A stretch of DNA of 64,000 nucleotides from Rhizobium sp. BK196 (GTDB lineage: Bacteria > Pseudomonadota > Alphaproteobacteria > Rhizobiales > Rhizobiaceae): the NCBI RefSeq assembly GCF_014193255.1, contig NZ_JACHZB010000001.1, forward strand, positions 1,024,018 through 1,088,017, given 5' to 3'. The translations under genes were made by a program, and so were the position numbers. Below the pieces are notes generated by a model. It saw nothing but the letters and a program-made list of their open reading frames with translations, made no database searches and had not been told where the DNA came from. Shown one piece after another: positions 15,930-24,690 of the stretch; positions within the stretch are counted from its first letter, which is position 1; each line of letters opens with the position of its first letter.

Positions 15930-17606
15930 TTGACCAATTTTGAATCGCTCGGTGTCTCCAAGCCGGTCGTCGCCACCCTATTCCAGCTCGGCATCGAAAC
16001 GCCGACGCCCATTCAGGAACAGGCTATCCCACTTCTCATCCAGGGCCGCGACCTGATCGGCCTTGCCCAGACCGGCACCGGCAAGACCGCTGCCTTCGGC
16101 CTGCCGCTCATCGAGCGCCTGCTCAAGGAAGAAAAGCGTCCCGACAACCGCTCCGTTCGCACGCTGATCCTGGCCCCGACCCGCGAACTGGTTAACCAGA
16201 TCGCCGACAACCTCCGGAAATTCATCCGCAAGTCGCCGCTGCGCATCAATGTCGTCGTCGGGGGCGTCTCCATCAACAAGCAGCAGCTGCAGCTCGAAAA
16301 GGGCACCGACATCCTCGTCGCCACGCCCGGCCGCCTGCTCGACCTCTGCAACCGCAACGCCATCACGCTGACGGCCGTGCGCTACCTGGTCCTCGACGAA
16401 GCCGACCAGATGCTCGACCTCGGCTTCGTGCATGACCTGCGCAAGATCGCCAAGATGGTGCCGAAGCGCCGCCAGACCATGCTCTTCTCGGCCACCATGC
16501 CGAAGGCGATTGCCGATCTCGCCGGCGATTATCTGACAGATCCGGTCAAGGTCGAAGTGACGCCTCCGGGCAAGGCTGCCGACAAGGTGGAACAATATGT
16601 GCACTTCGTCCCCGGCAAGAACGACAAGACGGTTCTGCTCAAGAAGTCGCTGACCGAAAACCCCGATGGCCGCGCCATCGTCTTCCTGCGCACCAAGCAT
16701 GGCGCTGAAAAGCTCGCCAAGCATCTGGAGCAGGTCGGCTATTCCGTCGCCTCCATCCACGGCAACAAGAGCCAGGGCCAGCGTGAGCGTGCGCTGAAGG
16801 GCTTCCGCGACGGCGCCATCAAGACGCTGATCGCAACCGACGTCGCCGCCCGTGGCATCGATATCCCTGCCGTCAGCCATGTCTTCAACTACGACCTGCC
16901 GGAAGTGCCTGACGCCTACGTGCACCGCATCGGCCGCACGGCCCGTGCCGGCCGCGACGGCATCGCGATTGCCTTCTGCGCACCCGACGAAGCGCGCCTG
17001 CTGCGCGATATCGAAAAGCTGATGGGCATCAGCATCGCGGTGGCGAGCGGCGAACCGCCGGTTGACCTGCGCGCCTCTGCACCCCGCAGCAACAATCGCG
17101 GCCGCGGCCAGAACCAGCAGCGCGGCCACGGTGGCCGTGGTGAAGGTGGCGAGCGTCGCGAAGGTGGCCACCGAGGCGGCGAACGTCGTGAAGGCGGACG
17201 CAGCGAAACCCGCAATGGCGGCCGTCCCGGCCATGGGGACCGCCGTCCGCGTCACGATGGCGACGTCACTGAAGTACGCGCCGGTGAAGAGCGCCGCGCC
17301 CGCCCTCAGCACAACAATCGCAATCAGGATTTCCGCGGCCAGCGCCGCAACGAGCAGGCTCCGGATCTCGGCCCGGACAATGATCTGGCCTCGACCTCGG
17401 ATTTCCGCCCGGCCCGCAATCAGCATCAGCGCCCGGCCCAGACGGAAGCGACCGGCCATCACCGCGGCCACAAGCAGCACGTCCATGGCCGCCCGCCGCG
17501 CAATCACGGCGACCAGCAGCCGCAGGGCGAACAGCGCCGCGAGGGCAATGGCGGTCTGCGCCGCAAGGGCCGCAATGGCGGCGGCCCGCGTCGCGAACGC
17601 GCTTAA
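15930..17606 (+). CDS. DEAD-box RNA helicase, RhlE-like, with RGG-rich tail
   Basis: An ATP-dependent RNA helicase of about 558 residues. Motifs in order: Q-motif TPTPIQEQAI (24-33), AQTGTGKTA at 46-54, PTRELVNQIA, VLDEADQ at about 153-159, SAT, IVFLRTKHGAEKL, TDVAARGIDIP and HRIGRTARAG near 332. From about 390 on the protein is a long, basic, Gly/Arg/His-rich tail (GGRGEGGERREGGHRGG) expected to bind RNA nonspecifically. I chose TTG at 15930, giving LTNFESLG, because the segment before it does not resemble helicases; an ATG at 15882 would add 16 residues. The role is probably ribosome assembly or RNA decay. A terminator follows. Confidence 0.92.
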   Translation: MTNFESLGVSKPVVATLFQLGIETPTPIQEQAIPLLIQGRDLIGLAQTGTGKTAAFGLPLIERLLKEEKRPDNRSVRTLILAPTRELVNQIADNLRKFIRKSPLRINVVVGGVSINKQQLQLEKGTDILVATPGRLLDLCNRNAITLTAVRYLVLDEADQMLDLGFVHDLRKIAKMVPKRRQTMLFSATMPKAIADLAGDYLTDPVKVEVTPPGKAADKVEQYVHFVPGKNDKTVLLKKSLTENPDGRAIVFLRTKHGAEKLAKHLEQVGYSVASIHGNKSQGQRERALKGFRDGAIKTLIATDVAARGIDIPAVSHVFNYDLPEVPDAYVHRIGRTARAGRDGIAIAFCAPDEARLLRDIEKLMGISIAVASGEPPVDLRASAPRSNNRGRGQNQQRGHGGRGEGGERREGGHRGGERREGGRSETRNGGRPGHGDRRPRHDGDVTEVRAGEERRARPQHNNRNQDFRGQRRNEQAPDLGPDNDLASTSDFRPARNQHQRPAQTEATGHHRGHKQHVHGRPPRNHGDQQPQGEQRREGNGGLRRKGRNGGGPRRERA

Positions 17607-17622
17607 GCTAACGATATTAGTA

Positions 17623-17651
17623 GGGCCGGAGCGATCCGGCCCTTTTCTTTT
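17623..17651 (+). terminator. Rho-independent terminator of the DEAD-box helicase gene
   Basis: A perfect 8-base stem GGGCCGGA / TCCGGCCC with loop GCGA is followed by TTTTCTTTT, 16 bases after the helicase stop. Confidence 0.85.
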
Positions 17652-17903
17652 GGCCGTCCTTCGGTCGCCGGCGCGGACGAGTTTGATCCGTCGCCCGAGC
17701 AGGAAATAATCACCTGCTCATCTTTTGTGCGCCGACAGCGAATTAACGCAGGGCGGCCTCCCGCCCCATCCCGATAAATGCCCAGTTTTTGACCCGTCTT
17801 TTGCATCGCAGAAGATTTTATGAATCTTCCATGCGAACTGTGCATGGTTCTTGCATTGCCTTTTGCGTTGTATTCAAATGAACAAAAAAGGGGAGCCACA
17901 CCT

Positions 17904-19313
17904 TTGGCATTTGATGAAATGATCACCGGAGACGAAAGTCCCCGAGCGCCATATGAAAAATACTTTGAGTGGTACAACAGCCAAGACCGGGCACACCTGA
18001 TTTCAAAGTCCCGCGACGCTGAAAACATCTTCCGCAAAACCGGCATCACCTTCGCGGTTTACGGCCACGCCGACAGTTCCGAAAAACTCATCCCCTTCGA
18101 TATCATCCCACGCATCATCTCCGCCCGCGAATGGCGCAAGCTTGCCCAGGGCATCGAGCAGCGGGTGATCGCGCTGAACGCCTTCCTCGACGATATCTAC
18201 CACAAGCAGGAAATCATCCGCGCCGGCCGCATCCCGCGCGAACTGATCGAGAAAAATGTTGCCTTCCTGCCCGAGATGATCGGCTTCCGGCCGCCCGGCG
18301 GCGTCTACACTCATATCGTCGGCACCGATATCGTACGAACAGGTGAAGACCAGTTCTATGTGCTGGAGGATAATGCCCGCACGCCGTCAGGCGTCAGCTA
18401 CATGCTGGAAAACCGGGAAACCATGATGCAGATGTTCCCTGAACTCTTCCACGAGAACAAGGTGCAGCGCGTCGAGGACTATCCCTATCTCCTGCGCCAG
18501 AGCTTGGCGTCGCTCGCTCCTCCCGGCTGCAAGGGCAAGCCGCGTGTCGCGGTCCTGACACCCGGTATCTATAATTCCGCCTATTACGAACATTCCTTCC
18601 TCGCCGACACGATGGGCGTCGAGCTGGTCGAAGGCTCGGATCTGCGCGTCATCGACGGCAAGGTGAAGATGCGCACGACGCGCGGTTACGAGGCGATTGA
18701 CGTGCTCTACCGCCGCGTCGACGACGACTTCCTCGATCCCCTCACCTTCCGCCCGGAATCGGCCCTCGGCATTCCCGGCATCATGGATGTCTACCGCTCC
18801 GGCAACATCACAATCGCCAATGCGCCCGGCACCGGTATTTCCGATGATAAGGCGATCTATTCCTATATGCCCGAGATCGTCGAGTTCTATACCGGCCGCA
18901 AGCCTATCCTCGAGAACGTGCCGACCTGGCGCTGCTCGGAAGCCGGCAGCCTGAAATATGTGCTTGAGCATCTGGAAGAACTGGTCGTCAAGGAGGTGCA
19001 TGGCTCCGGCGGCTACGGCATGCTCGTCGGCCCGACCGCGTCCAAGAAGGAACGCGCCGATTTCGCCGACAAGCTGAAAGCCAAGCCCAGCAACTACATT
19101 GCTCAGCCGACGCTGTCGCTCTCCACCGTTCCGATCCTCGTCAACAAGGGCATCGCACCCCGCCATGTCGACCTGCGCCCTTACGTGCTGGTCTCCGACA
19201 AGGTGCAGATCATTCCGGGCGGGCTCACCCGCGTGGCGCTGAAGCAGGGCTCGCTGGTCGTCAACTCCAGCCAGGGCGGCGGCACCAAAGACACCTGGGT
19301 ATTGGAGGACTGA
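17904..19313 (+). CDS. Circularly permuted ATP-grasp family protein (DUF404/DUF407)
   Basis: A 469-residue protein of the circularly permuted ATP-grasp family. Typical stretches are NIFRKTGITFAVYG, the segment IPFDIIPRIISAREW, RPPGGVYTHIVGTDIVRT, VLEDNARTPSGVSYMLENR, KEVHGSGGYGMLVGPTASKK and a C-terminal NSSQGGGTKDTWVLED. I chose TTG at 17904 (giving MAFDEMITGDESP) because it follows AAGGGGAG and an earlier ATG at 17820 would add an unrelated leader. It is translationally coupled (TGATG) to the alpha-E gene. Such trios are thought to make or modify a peptide; the product is unknown. Confidence 0.88.
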   Translation: MAFDEMITGDESPRAPYEKYFEWYNSQDRAHLISKSRDAENIFRKTGITFAVYGHADSSEKLIPFDIIPRIISAREWRKLAQGIEQRVIALNAFLDDIYHKQEIIRAGRIPRELIEKNVAFLPEMIGFRPPGGVYTHIVGTDIVRTGEDQFYVLEDNARTPSGVSYMLENRETMMQMFPELFHENKVQRVEDYPYLLRQSLASLAPPGCKGKPRVAVLTPGIYNSAYYEHSFLADTMGVELVEGSDLRVIDGKVKMRTTRGYEAIDVLYRRVDDDFLDPLTFRPESALGIPGIMDVYRSGNITIANAPGTGISDDKAIYSYMPEIVEFYTGRKPILENVPTWRCSEAGSLKYVLEHLEELVVKEVHGSGGYGMLVGPTASKKERADFADKLKAKPSNYIAQPTLSLSTVPILVNKGIAPRHVDLRPYVLVSDKVQIIPGGLTRVALKQGSLVVNSSQGGGTKDTWVLED

Positions 19314-20254
19314 TGCTCGGAAGAACTGCAAACGGGCTCTACTGGATGTTCCGGTATATCGAGCGCGCCGAAAATATCGCACGTCTTGTCGATGCCGGCC
19401 TGCGCATGTCGCTGACGCGCAGCGACGCCGGTGATGACAATTGGGATGGCGTTCTGCAGAGCGCCGGCGTGCGCGAACTTTACGACGAGAGCCATTCGAA
19501 GCTGACCGGCCCTGACGTCATCGACTACATGCTACGCGACCGTCAGAACGCGTCGAGCGTCATGTCGTGCATCGATTTCGGCCGCAACAACGCCCGCATG
19601 GTGCGCACCGCGCTGACGCGTGAGACCTGGGAAGCGACCAACGAATGCTGGATCGATCTCAAGGAGCTGTTGTCGAAAAAGCTGAAGGCGGCGGAACTGC
19701 CTGAAGTCATCGATGTCATCAAGCATCGCGCCGGCCTCATCCGCGGCGCCTTCCATGGTTCGATGCTGCGCAACGAGCTCTATAATTTCGCCCGCATCGG
19801 CACCTTCATCGAGCGCGCGGACAATACGAGCCGCATCCTCGACGTGAAATATTACGTGCTGCTGCCATCGATCTCGCAGGTCGGTTCATCGGTCGACAAC
19901 GTTCAATGGGAGTCGATCCTGCGTTCGGTTTCTGCCCACCGCTCCTATAGCTGGGCTTATGACGGCGAATACCGCGCCATGAACATCGCCGACTTCCTGA
20001 TCCTGAACGGGCAGATGCCGCGCTCACTTGCCTATTCCTACGAGAAGATCGTCAGCAATCTTGGCTATATCGCCAAGGACTATGGCGAGCGGCTGCCGGC
20101 GCACGATACGGCGGATGCCATCCGCACCACACTGCAGACCCTGAACATCAAGGATGTCATGGATCAGGGCCTGCATGAGTTCCTCGAGGATTTCGTCGCG
20201 CACAACAACAAGCTCGGCAATGAGATCTCCGATGGCTACCGGTTCTATGCTTAA
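19313..20254 (+). CDS. Alpha-E domain protein (DUF403)
   Basis: A 313-residue all-helical alpha-E protein. It starts MLGRTANGLYWMFRYIERAENIARL, a nearly invariant family opening, and has a later FARIGTFIERADNTSRILDVKY segment. The ATG uses the last A of the upstream TGA. It is the constant partner of the ATP-grasp gene before it and the transglutaminase gene after it. The biochemical role of this family has not been established. Confidence 0.9.
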   Translation: MLGRTANGLYWMFRYIERAENIARLVDAGLRMSLTRSDAGDDNWDGVLQSAGVRELYDESHSKLTGPDVIDYMLRDRQNASSVMSCIDFGRNNARMVRTALTRETWEATNECWIDLKELLSKKLKAAELPEVIDVIKHRAGLIRGAFHGSMLRNELYNFARIGTFIERADNTSRILDVKYYVLLPSISQVGSSVDNVQWESILRSVSAHRSYSWAYDGEYRAMNIADFLILNGQMPRSLAYSYEKIVSNLGYIAKDYGERLPAHDTADAIRTTLQTLNIKDVMDQGLHEFLEDFVAHNNKLGNEISDGYRFYA

Positions 20255-20266
20255 GCGGGTCAGATC

Positions 20267-21091
20267 ATGAGACTGAAGATCAGCCACCTCACCGAATACC
20301 GCTACGACGAACCGGCGCAGTTTTCCCTGCAGCGGCTGCGCCTGACGCCGCCGACGACCGTTGGCCAGAGCGTGATCAACTGGTCGCTGCACGTCGAAGG
20401 CGCCAAGCCCGAAGTCGAATACGACGACCAGTTCGGCAATCATGTGAACCTCGTCTCGCTGGAAGGCGAGCAGCAGGTGACCCGCATCGTCGCCGAAGGC
20501 GAAGTCGAAACGGAAGACCGCAACGGCGTGACCGGTCCCCATACCGGGTTCTGCCCGCTCTGGCTCTTCCTGCGCGAGACGCCGCTGACCAAGAGCGGCA
20601 AGCTGGTCAAGGAGCTGATCAAGGGCGTGACCGGCGAGAACGAACTCGCCCGCATGCATGCTCTGATGGCGGCAATCCACGAGGCGGTGGAGTATAAGCC
20701 CGGCACCAGCAGCACAGAGACATCGGCCGAACAGGCGCTGGAGAAGAAGACCGGCGTCTGTCAGGACCATGCCCATATTTTCGTTGCAGCCGCACGTGCC
20801 CTGGATGTTCCGGCGCGCTATGTCTCCGGCTACCTGATGATGGAAGAAAAGGTCGAGCAGGCTGCCACACATGCCTGGGCCGAGGCGCATATTCCAAGCC
20901 TCGGCTGGGTCGGCTTCGATCCCGCCAACAAGATCTGCCCCGATGACCGCTATGTCCGCACGGCCTCCGGCCTCTGCTACCGTGACGCTGCACCCGTTTC
21001 AGGCATGCGCATCGGCACGCCCGGCGAAAAGCTCTCGGTCACCGTCAAGGTCGAAAACGGCGGCCAGATTCAGAGCCAAAGCCAGAGCTGA
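20267..21091 (+). CDS. Transglutaminase-like cysteine protease family protein
   Basis: A 274-residue protein with a bacterial transglutaminase N-terminal domain (KISHLTEYRYDEPAQFSLQRLRLTP) and a catalytic core with Cys in KTGVCQDHAHIFVAAARALDVPARYVSGY, His in THAWAEAHIP and Asp in WVGFDPAN. The triad is complete. It is the last gene of the ATP-grasp/alpha-E trio. The 3'-terminal 97 bases (20992-21088) have a second, 88% identical copy at 22560-22656, which shows that a rearrangement took place just downstream. Confidence 0.88.
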   Translation: MRLKISHLTEYRYDEPAQFSLQRLRLTPPTTVGQSVINWSLHVEGAKPEVEYDDQFGNHVNLVSLEGEQQVTRIVAEGEVETEDRNGVTGPHTGFCPLWLFLRETPLTKSGKLVKELIKGVTGENELARMHALMAAIHEAVEYKPGTSSTETSAEQALEKKTGVCQDHAHIFVAAARALDVPARYVSGYLMMEEKVEQAATHAWAEAHIPSLGWVGFDPANKICPDDRYVRTASGLCYRDAAPVSGMRIGTPGEKLSVTVKVENGGQIQSQSQS

Positions 21092-21153
21092 AGCGGACGG
21101 GTTTGCCGGTCGATGAGGCGCACGGGCTCGCAGCTCCTAAGCACGGCGTTCCT

Positions 21154-21393
21154 TTACCGTGACAAGGTGTATCTCGGCTTTTCGAAGGCGAACTCGGATG
21201 ACGCGACTGTGTCATGCGCCGAAGGTAGAACATCCGAGACGCCGTAGGCCGACGGTATGTAGACGCGGTTTCCACGTGGCTTAGGCAATAGCGCCTGGGA
21301 AGCGACCAGATACAGGATGATTGCAAGCATAGTTGTACCGATCGCAAAGAGCGGGAAAATCGGCATCTCGGATACTTCGGACTTCGTTCTCAT
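21154..21393 (-). CDS. Small membrane protein of unknown function
   Basis: A 79-residue protein with one hydrophobic segment near the N-terminus (FPLFAIGTTMLAIILYLVAS) and a polar C-terminal tail. ATG at 21393 has GGAGAG 7 bases upstream. It lies in the accessory block after the transglutaminase gene, convergent with it. No family is recognised. Confidence 0.5.
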   Translation of the reverse strand: MRTKSEVSEMPIFPLFAIGTTMLAIILYLVASQALLPKPRGNRVYIPSAYGVSDVLPSAHDTVASSEFAFEKPRYTLSR

Positions 21394-21795
21394 CGAACTC
21401 TCCATTGGTTGTCCGACGAGAGATTAGCTGCGGTGAGGTCGCGCTGAGAATCATACGCAAAGGTGGAGCCACCTATACTCTGGGATACAGCTTGCCGCTG
21501 CGGCGAAGGCACGACTGGTGAACAGGCGACTACGCAAGGTGTTGCGCCTCCCGAGGCGAGCGCATTTATCGCTGATGCCTCTTCACGCATCGCTGGACCG
21601 GGTGAGACGAAGTCGCTTGGTAGCACTCTTGGTCCTTCCAGACGACATTCGCGATGGCTTGACGCCAGACCATTCCCATTCGGACCATCCGGACATAGAA
21701 TTAAGGTTTATCGCGTTCGCCTCCGCCACTTTCAGACAGGTTCGTCAATGTCCATTTTCGCACGAAAATGATACGCTTGTTCAAAGGAGGTCGCG
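21394..21795. other. Intergenic part of accessory block
   Basis: This stretch of about 400 bases contains several short open frames on both strands with no ribosome site or recognisable protein. I see no transposase fragment or terminal inverted repeat. It probably carries the promoters of the flanking divergent small genes. Confidence 0.4.
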
Positions 21796-21999
21796 ATGCG
21801 TCTGGAAAATACGAACGTTGCACGAACCACGGCCGGAACGATCACTGTGGAATTCCGTGGCGAAGGGAACGACCTGATTACTGTTCGAATGTCGGCGGAA
21901 CCCGGCAGCGCAGACGAGGCGGCCATCGTCCGGGCTAAGGAAATGATGGCAGAACTTGTGGCGGCACCTTCCGACCGCATTTCGCCCTCAGCTGTTTAG
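21796..21999 (+). CDS. Small conserved-looking hypothetical protein
   Basis: A 67-residue acidic protein (VEFRGEGNDLITVRMSAEPG, then AAIVRAKEMMAELVA). It is supported mainly by a near-perfect ribosome site, AAAGGAGG, 5-6 bases before ATG at 21796. It precedes the Nudix gene by 31 bases on the same strand, so they may be co-transcribed. Function unknown. Confidence 0.6.
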   Translation: MRLENTNVARTTAGTITVEFRGEGNDLITVRMSAEPGSADEAAIVRAKEMMAELVAAPSDRISPSAV

Positions 22000-22030
22000 A
22001 GCCTTCCCTGGTCAACGTCAGGAATCCACG

Positions 22031-22516
22031 ATGGCTGTTCGAAGCGCAGGGCTCCTTATTTACCGTTTTGTCGATGTTGCGGTGGAAGTGCTGCTCGTCC
22101 ATCCCGGCGGACCGTTCTGGAAGGGAAAGGATGAGGCCGCGTGGTCGATACCAAAGGGTCTTGTCGAAGAGGGCGAAGATGAACTTGCCGCTGCCCGCCG
22201 GGAGACTTTTGAGGAACTTGGGGTCAATGTTTCCGGCCCCTTTGAGCGGCTTGGCGAATACAAGCAGCCTGGGGGAAAACTTGTCATCGTCTGGCTGACG
22301 GAAGCCGAGAGAGGCTTCGAGCCCAGAACCGAGCTCAGTTCAACCTTTAAAATGGAATGGCCGCCCCACTCGGGAAAGACGGAGGTTTTTCCCGAAGTCG
22401 ATCGTGCCGCTTGGTTTTGCGCCGAGGAGGCAGAGTTCAAAATGCACAAGGGGCAAAGACCGATCCTGCAGGATTTTTTGAAGAAAAAGGGAAAGAGGGA
22501 CGCGCAGGCGCCGTAA
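22031..22516 (+). CDS. Nudix hydrolase
   Basis: A 161-residue Nudix-fold hydrolase. The Nudix box GLVEEGEDELAAARRETFEELGV (GX5EX7REUXEEXGU) is complete at about residues 47-69, preceded by WSIPKG. These enzymes cleave nucleoside diphosphates linked to another group; the substrate cannot be predicted from this sequence. ATG at 22031 follows AGGAATCCACG. It ends 43 bases before the duplicated transglutaminase tail. Confidence 0.88.
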   Translation: MAVRSAGLLIYRFVDVAVEVLLVHPGGPFWKGKDEAAWSIPKGLVEEGEDELAAARRETFEELGVNVSGPFERLGEYKQPGGKLVIVWLTEAERGFEPRTELSSTFKMEWPPHSGKTEVFPEVDRAAWFCAEEAEFKMHKGQRPILQDFLKKKGKRDAQAP

Positions 22517-22559
22517 GCCTGTCACCCTGGCCATTCTCCCGCAGGCTGATCGATGCGAT

Positions 22560-22656
22560 ACCCGTTTCAGGCTTGCGTATCCGCGCGCCGGCCGAGAAGC
22601 TGTCGCTCATCGTCAAGGTCGAAAACGGCGGCCAGATGCAGGGCCAAAGCCAGAGC
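22560..22656 (+). pseudogene. Duplicated 3' fragment of the transglutaminase gene
   Basis: These 97 bases align without gaps to 20992-21088, the 3' end of the transglutaminase gene, with 85 identities by my count. Translation gives PVSGLRIRAPAEKLSLIVKV then ENGGQMQGQSQS, against PVSGMRIGTPGEKLSVTVKV then ENGGQIQSQSQS in the intact gene. The fragment has no start and no upstream catalytic part. It is a remnant of a diverged copy that marks the edge of an insertion or a partial deletion. Confidence 0.85.
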
Positions 22657-22849
22657 CGACCAAGCGGGCGATTAGTTAACGAAACGCAGAGCGGCCTTCT
22701 GCAATTTTAAATGTATATTAAGGCAGATTCAACCGCGTGAGGCACTCTACCAAGGCTCCGCTTGGTTCTTGGATTATTCAAGTGCAGGTTTCCAATCCGG
22801 CGGTCCCGGACCGTGGAGTTCACTGGCATTTGAATGGTCGTTGATCGGA

Positions 22850-24610
22850 ATGATCGCTTTTGTGGTCCGGCTTAAGAGCCGCGCACATTTCATCTTGCAA
22901 GGCAAGACCGGCGCGAACGCGGCAGCCTTCATCGGGGCTGCCGAGCGTCGCAAGCGAGACGCGCGGCAGAGGTTGACCATTTTGATCGCCGGGTTTGCGG
23001 TCATGTATCTGGCAATTGGCGCGCGCCTCGTTCAATACGGAACGGCAGAGCCTGTCGTCGCCGGCTCGATCCATTTCGGTGACAACGCCGTAGCCTCCCG
23101 CCCGGATATCCTGGATCGGAATGGGGAACTGCTGGCGACAGATATCAACACCGTGTCGCTCTATGCCGAGCCCCGGCGCATTGTCGATGCCGATGAGGTG
23201 GTGGAAAAGCTCGCCACGGTCCTTCACGATCTCGATTGGGGCGAAACCTATAAAAAGCTTCGGTCAGGCTCCGCATTCCAGTGGTTACGGCGACAACTCA
23301 CGCCTCGACAGCAGTCCGATATACTCGCCCTCGGCTTGCCTGGAATAGGATTTCGTCCGGAGAAGCGGCGCTTCTACCCCGGCGGCGTCAGCGCCTCCCA
23401 TATCGTCGGTCATGTAAACATCGACAATCTCGGCCTTGCCGGCATGGAGCGGTATATCGATCAGCAAGGATATGCCGATCTGAGAGCTGCAGGATTGACG
23501 AATGATACGCGGCTTGAGCCTGTCCGTTTGTCGATTGACGTTCGTGTTCAGCATATTGTTCGTGAAGTCGCCGCACGCGCGATGAAGGACTATCAAGCCG
23601 AGGCAGCCGGCGCTGTGATCCTTGATGTGGAAACCGGCGAGGTTATCGCCATGGCCTCGGTTCCCGATTACGATCCGAACCAGCCTTCCCGCACGCTTCC
23701 TGACGGCACTGTGGACAAGGAATATGAAAAAGGCTGGTTCAATCGGATCAGCAATGCCACCTTTGAAATGGGCTCCACCTTCAAGAGCTTCACCCTGGCG
23801 ATGGGTTTGGATGCCGAGAAAATAACGTTGAACTCGGTTGTCGATGCGTCACGGCCCATCCACATGGGCGGATTTACGATCAGAGACTTCAAGGGCAAGA
23901 ATCGGCCGCTCACGATCCCTGAAGTGTTTCAGTATTCATCGAATATCGGCACTGCTGCGGTTGCCGATAAGGTCGGGATCGACGGTCATCGGGAATTCCT
24001 GACGAGGCTTGGACTTCTTTCGAAAATGGAGACGGAAATGCCGGGAGTTGCGATGCCCACGCAACCCAAGACATGGAAGAAGATCAATTCCGTTACCATC
24101 TCCTTCGGTCATGGGGTCGCCACCACCCCGCTGCAAACTGCTGCCGCGGCCGCAGCTCTGATCAATGGCGGAAGCCTGATCAACCCGACCTTTCTCCCGC
24201 GCTCGAAAGACCAGGCAGCCAGCATTTCACGCGCCGTCATCAAAGAAAAAACGAGCGCTGATATGCGATACCTCTACACCTGGAACGGACTAAAGGGTTC
24301 CGGTCGTGCCGCACAGGTAGAGGGCTTCAACGTCGGCGGAAAAACCGGGACGGCGGATAAGGTGATCAACGGCCGATATGCCAGCGACATCAACTTCAAC
24401 GCTTTCGTGGCGGGCTTCCCGATGGACAAGCCGAAATTCGTCGTTCTGACCATAATTGATGCTCCAAAGACCGGCGTCCACGGAGGGCGAACAGCGGCTT
24501 CCACCGCCGCCCCGATGACGAAGGAAATCATCGCTCGGACGGCCGCCTTGCTTGGCGTCACGCCTCGGTTTGGCAGTGAAGACAGCCAGGAATTGCTGGT
24601 CAACTACTGA
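22850..24610 (+). CDS. Class B penicillin-binding protein, FtsI/PBP3-like paralogue
   Basis: A peptidoglycan transpeptidase of about 586 residues related to FtsI. It has one N-terminal membrane anchor (LTILIAGFAVMYLAIGARLV), a dimerisation domain starting SRPDILDRNGELLATDINT, and a catalytic domain with the three active-site motifs: STFK, SSN (QYSSNIGTA) and KTGT (GGKTGTADK). I chose ATG at 22850 (MIAFVVRLKSRAHF) by analogy with FtsI N-termini; a TTG at 22769 is possible. It is isolated from any division cluster and lies in an accessory block, so it is likely an extra copy rather than the essential ftsI. Confidence 0.88.
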   Translation: MIAFVVRLKSRAHFILQGKTGANAAAFIGAAERRKRDARQRLTILIAGFAVMYLAIGARLVQYGTAEPVVAGSIHFGDNAVASRPDILDRNGELLATDINTVSLYAEPRRIVDADEVVEKLATVLHDLDWGETYKKLRSGSAFQWLRRQLTPRQQSDILALGLPGIGFRPEKRRFYPGGVSASHIVGHVNIDNLGLAGMERYIDQQGYADLRAAGLTNDTRLEPVRLSIDVRVQHIVREVAARAMKDYQAEAAGAVILDVETGEVIAMASVPDYDPNQPSRTLPDGTVDKEYEKGWFNRISNATFEMGSTFKSFTLAMGLDAEKITLNSVVDASRPIHMGGFTIRDFKGKNRPLTIPEVFQYSSNIGTAAVADKVGIDGHREFLTRLGLLSKMETEMPGVAMPTQPKTWKKINSVTISFGHGVATTPLQTAAAAAALINGGSLINPTFLPRSKDQAASISRAVIKEKTSADMRYLYTWNGLKGSGRAAQVEGFNVGGKTGTADKVINGRYASDINFNAFVAGFPMDKPKFVVLTIIDAPKTGVHGGRTAASTAAPMTKEIIARTAALLGVTPRFGSEDSQELLVNY

Positions 24611-24636
24611 TACACCGCGGAGCTCTCGACGAACTG

Positions 24637-24664
24637 AAAAGGCGGAGCTCTCGCTCCGCCTTTT
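24637..24664. terminator. Bidirectional terminator between the PBP gene and araC
   Basis: The stem GGCGGAGC / GCTCCGCC with loop TCTC is flanked by AAAA on the left and TTTT on the right, so it can act on both convergent genes. Confidence 0.85.
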
Positions 24665-24690
24665 CAATGTTCAGTCCAGAAGAGACCGGA

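Noticed and set aside
15978..17507. 509-codon open frame on the minus strand
   Set aside because: It runs antisense to the DEAD-box helicase with its complete motifs; composition (Ala/Gly/Asp rich) is typical of shadow frames.
21092..24610. Insertion sequence around the Nudix/PBP block
   Set aside because: The transglutaminase-tail duplication hints at insertion, but I see no transposase and no terminal inverted repeats, so I do not call a mobile element.
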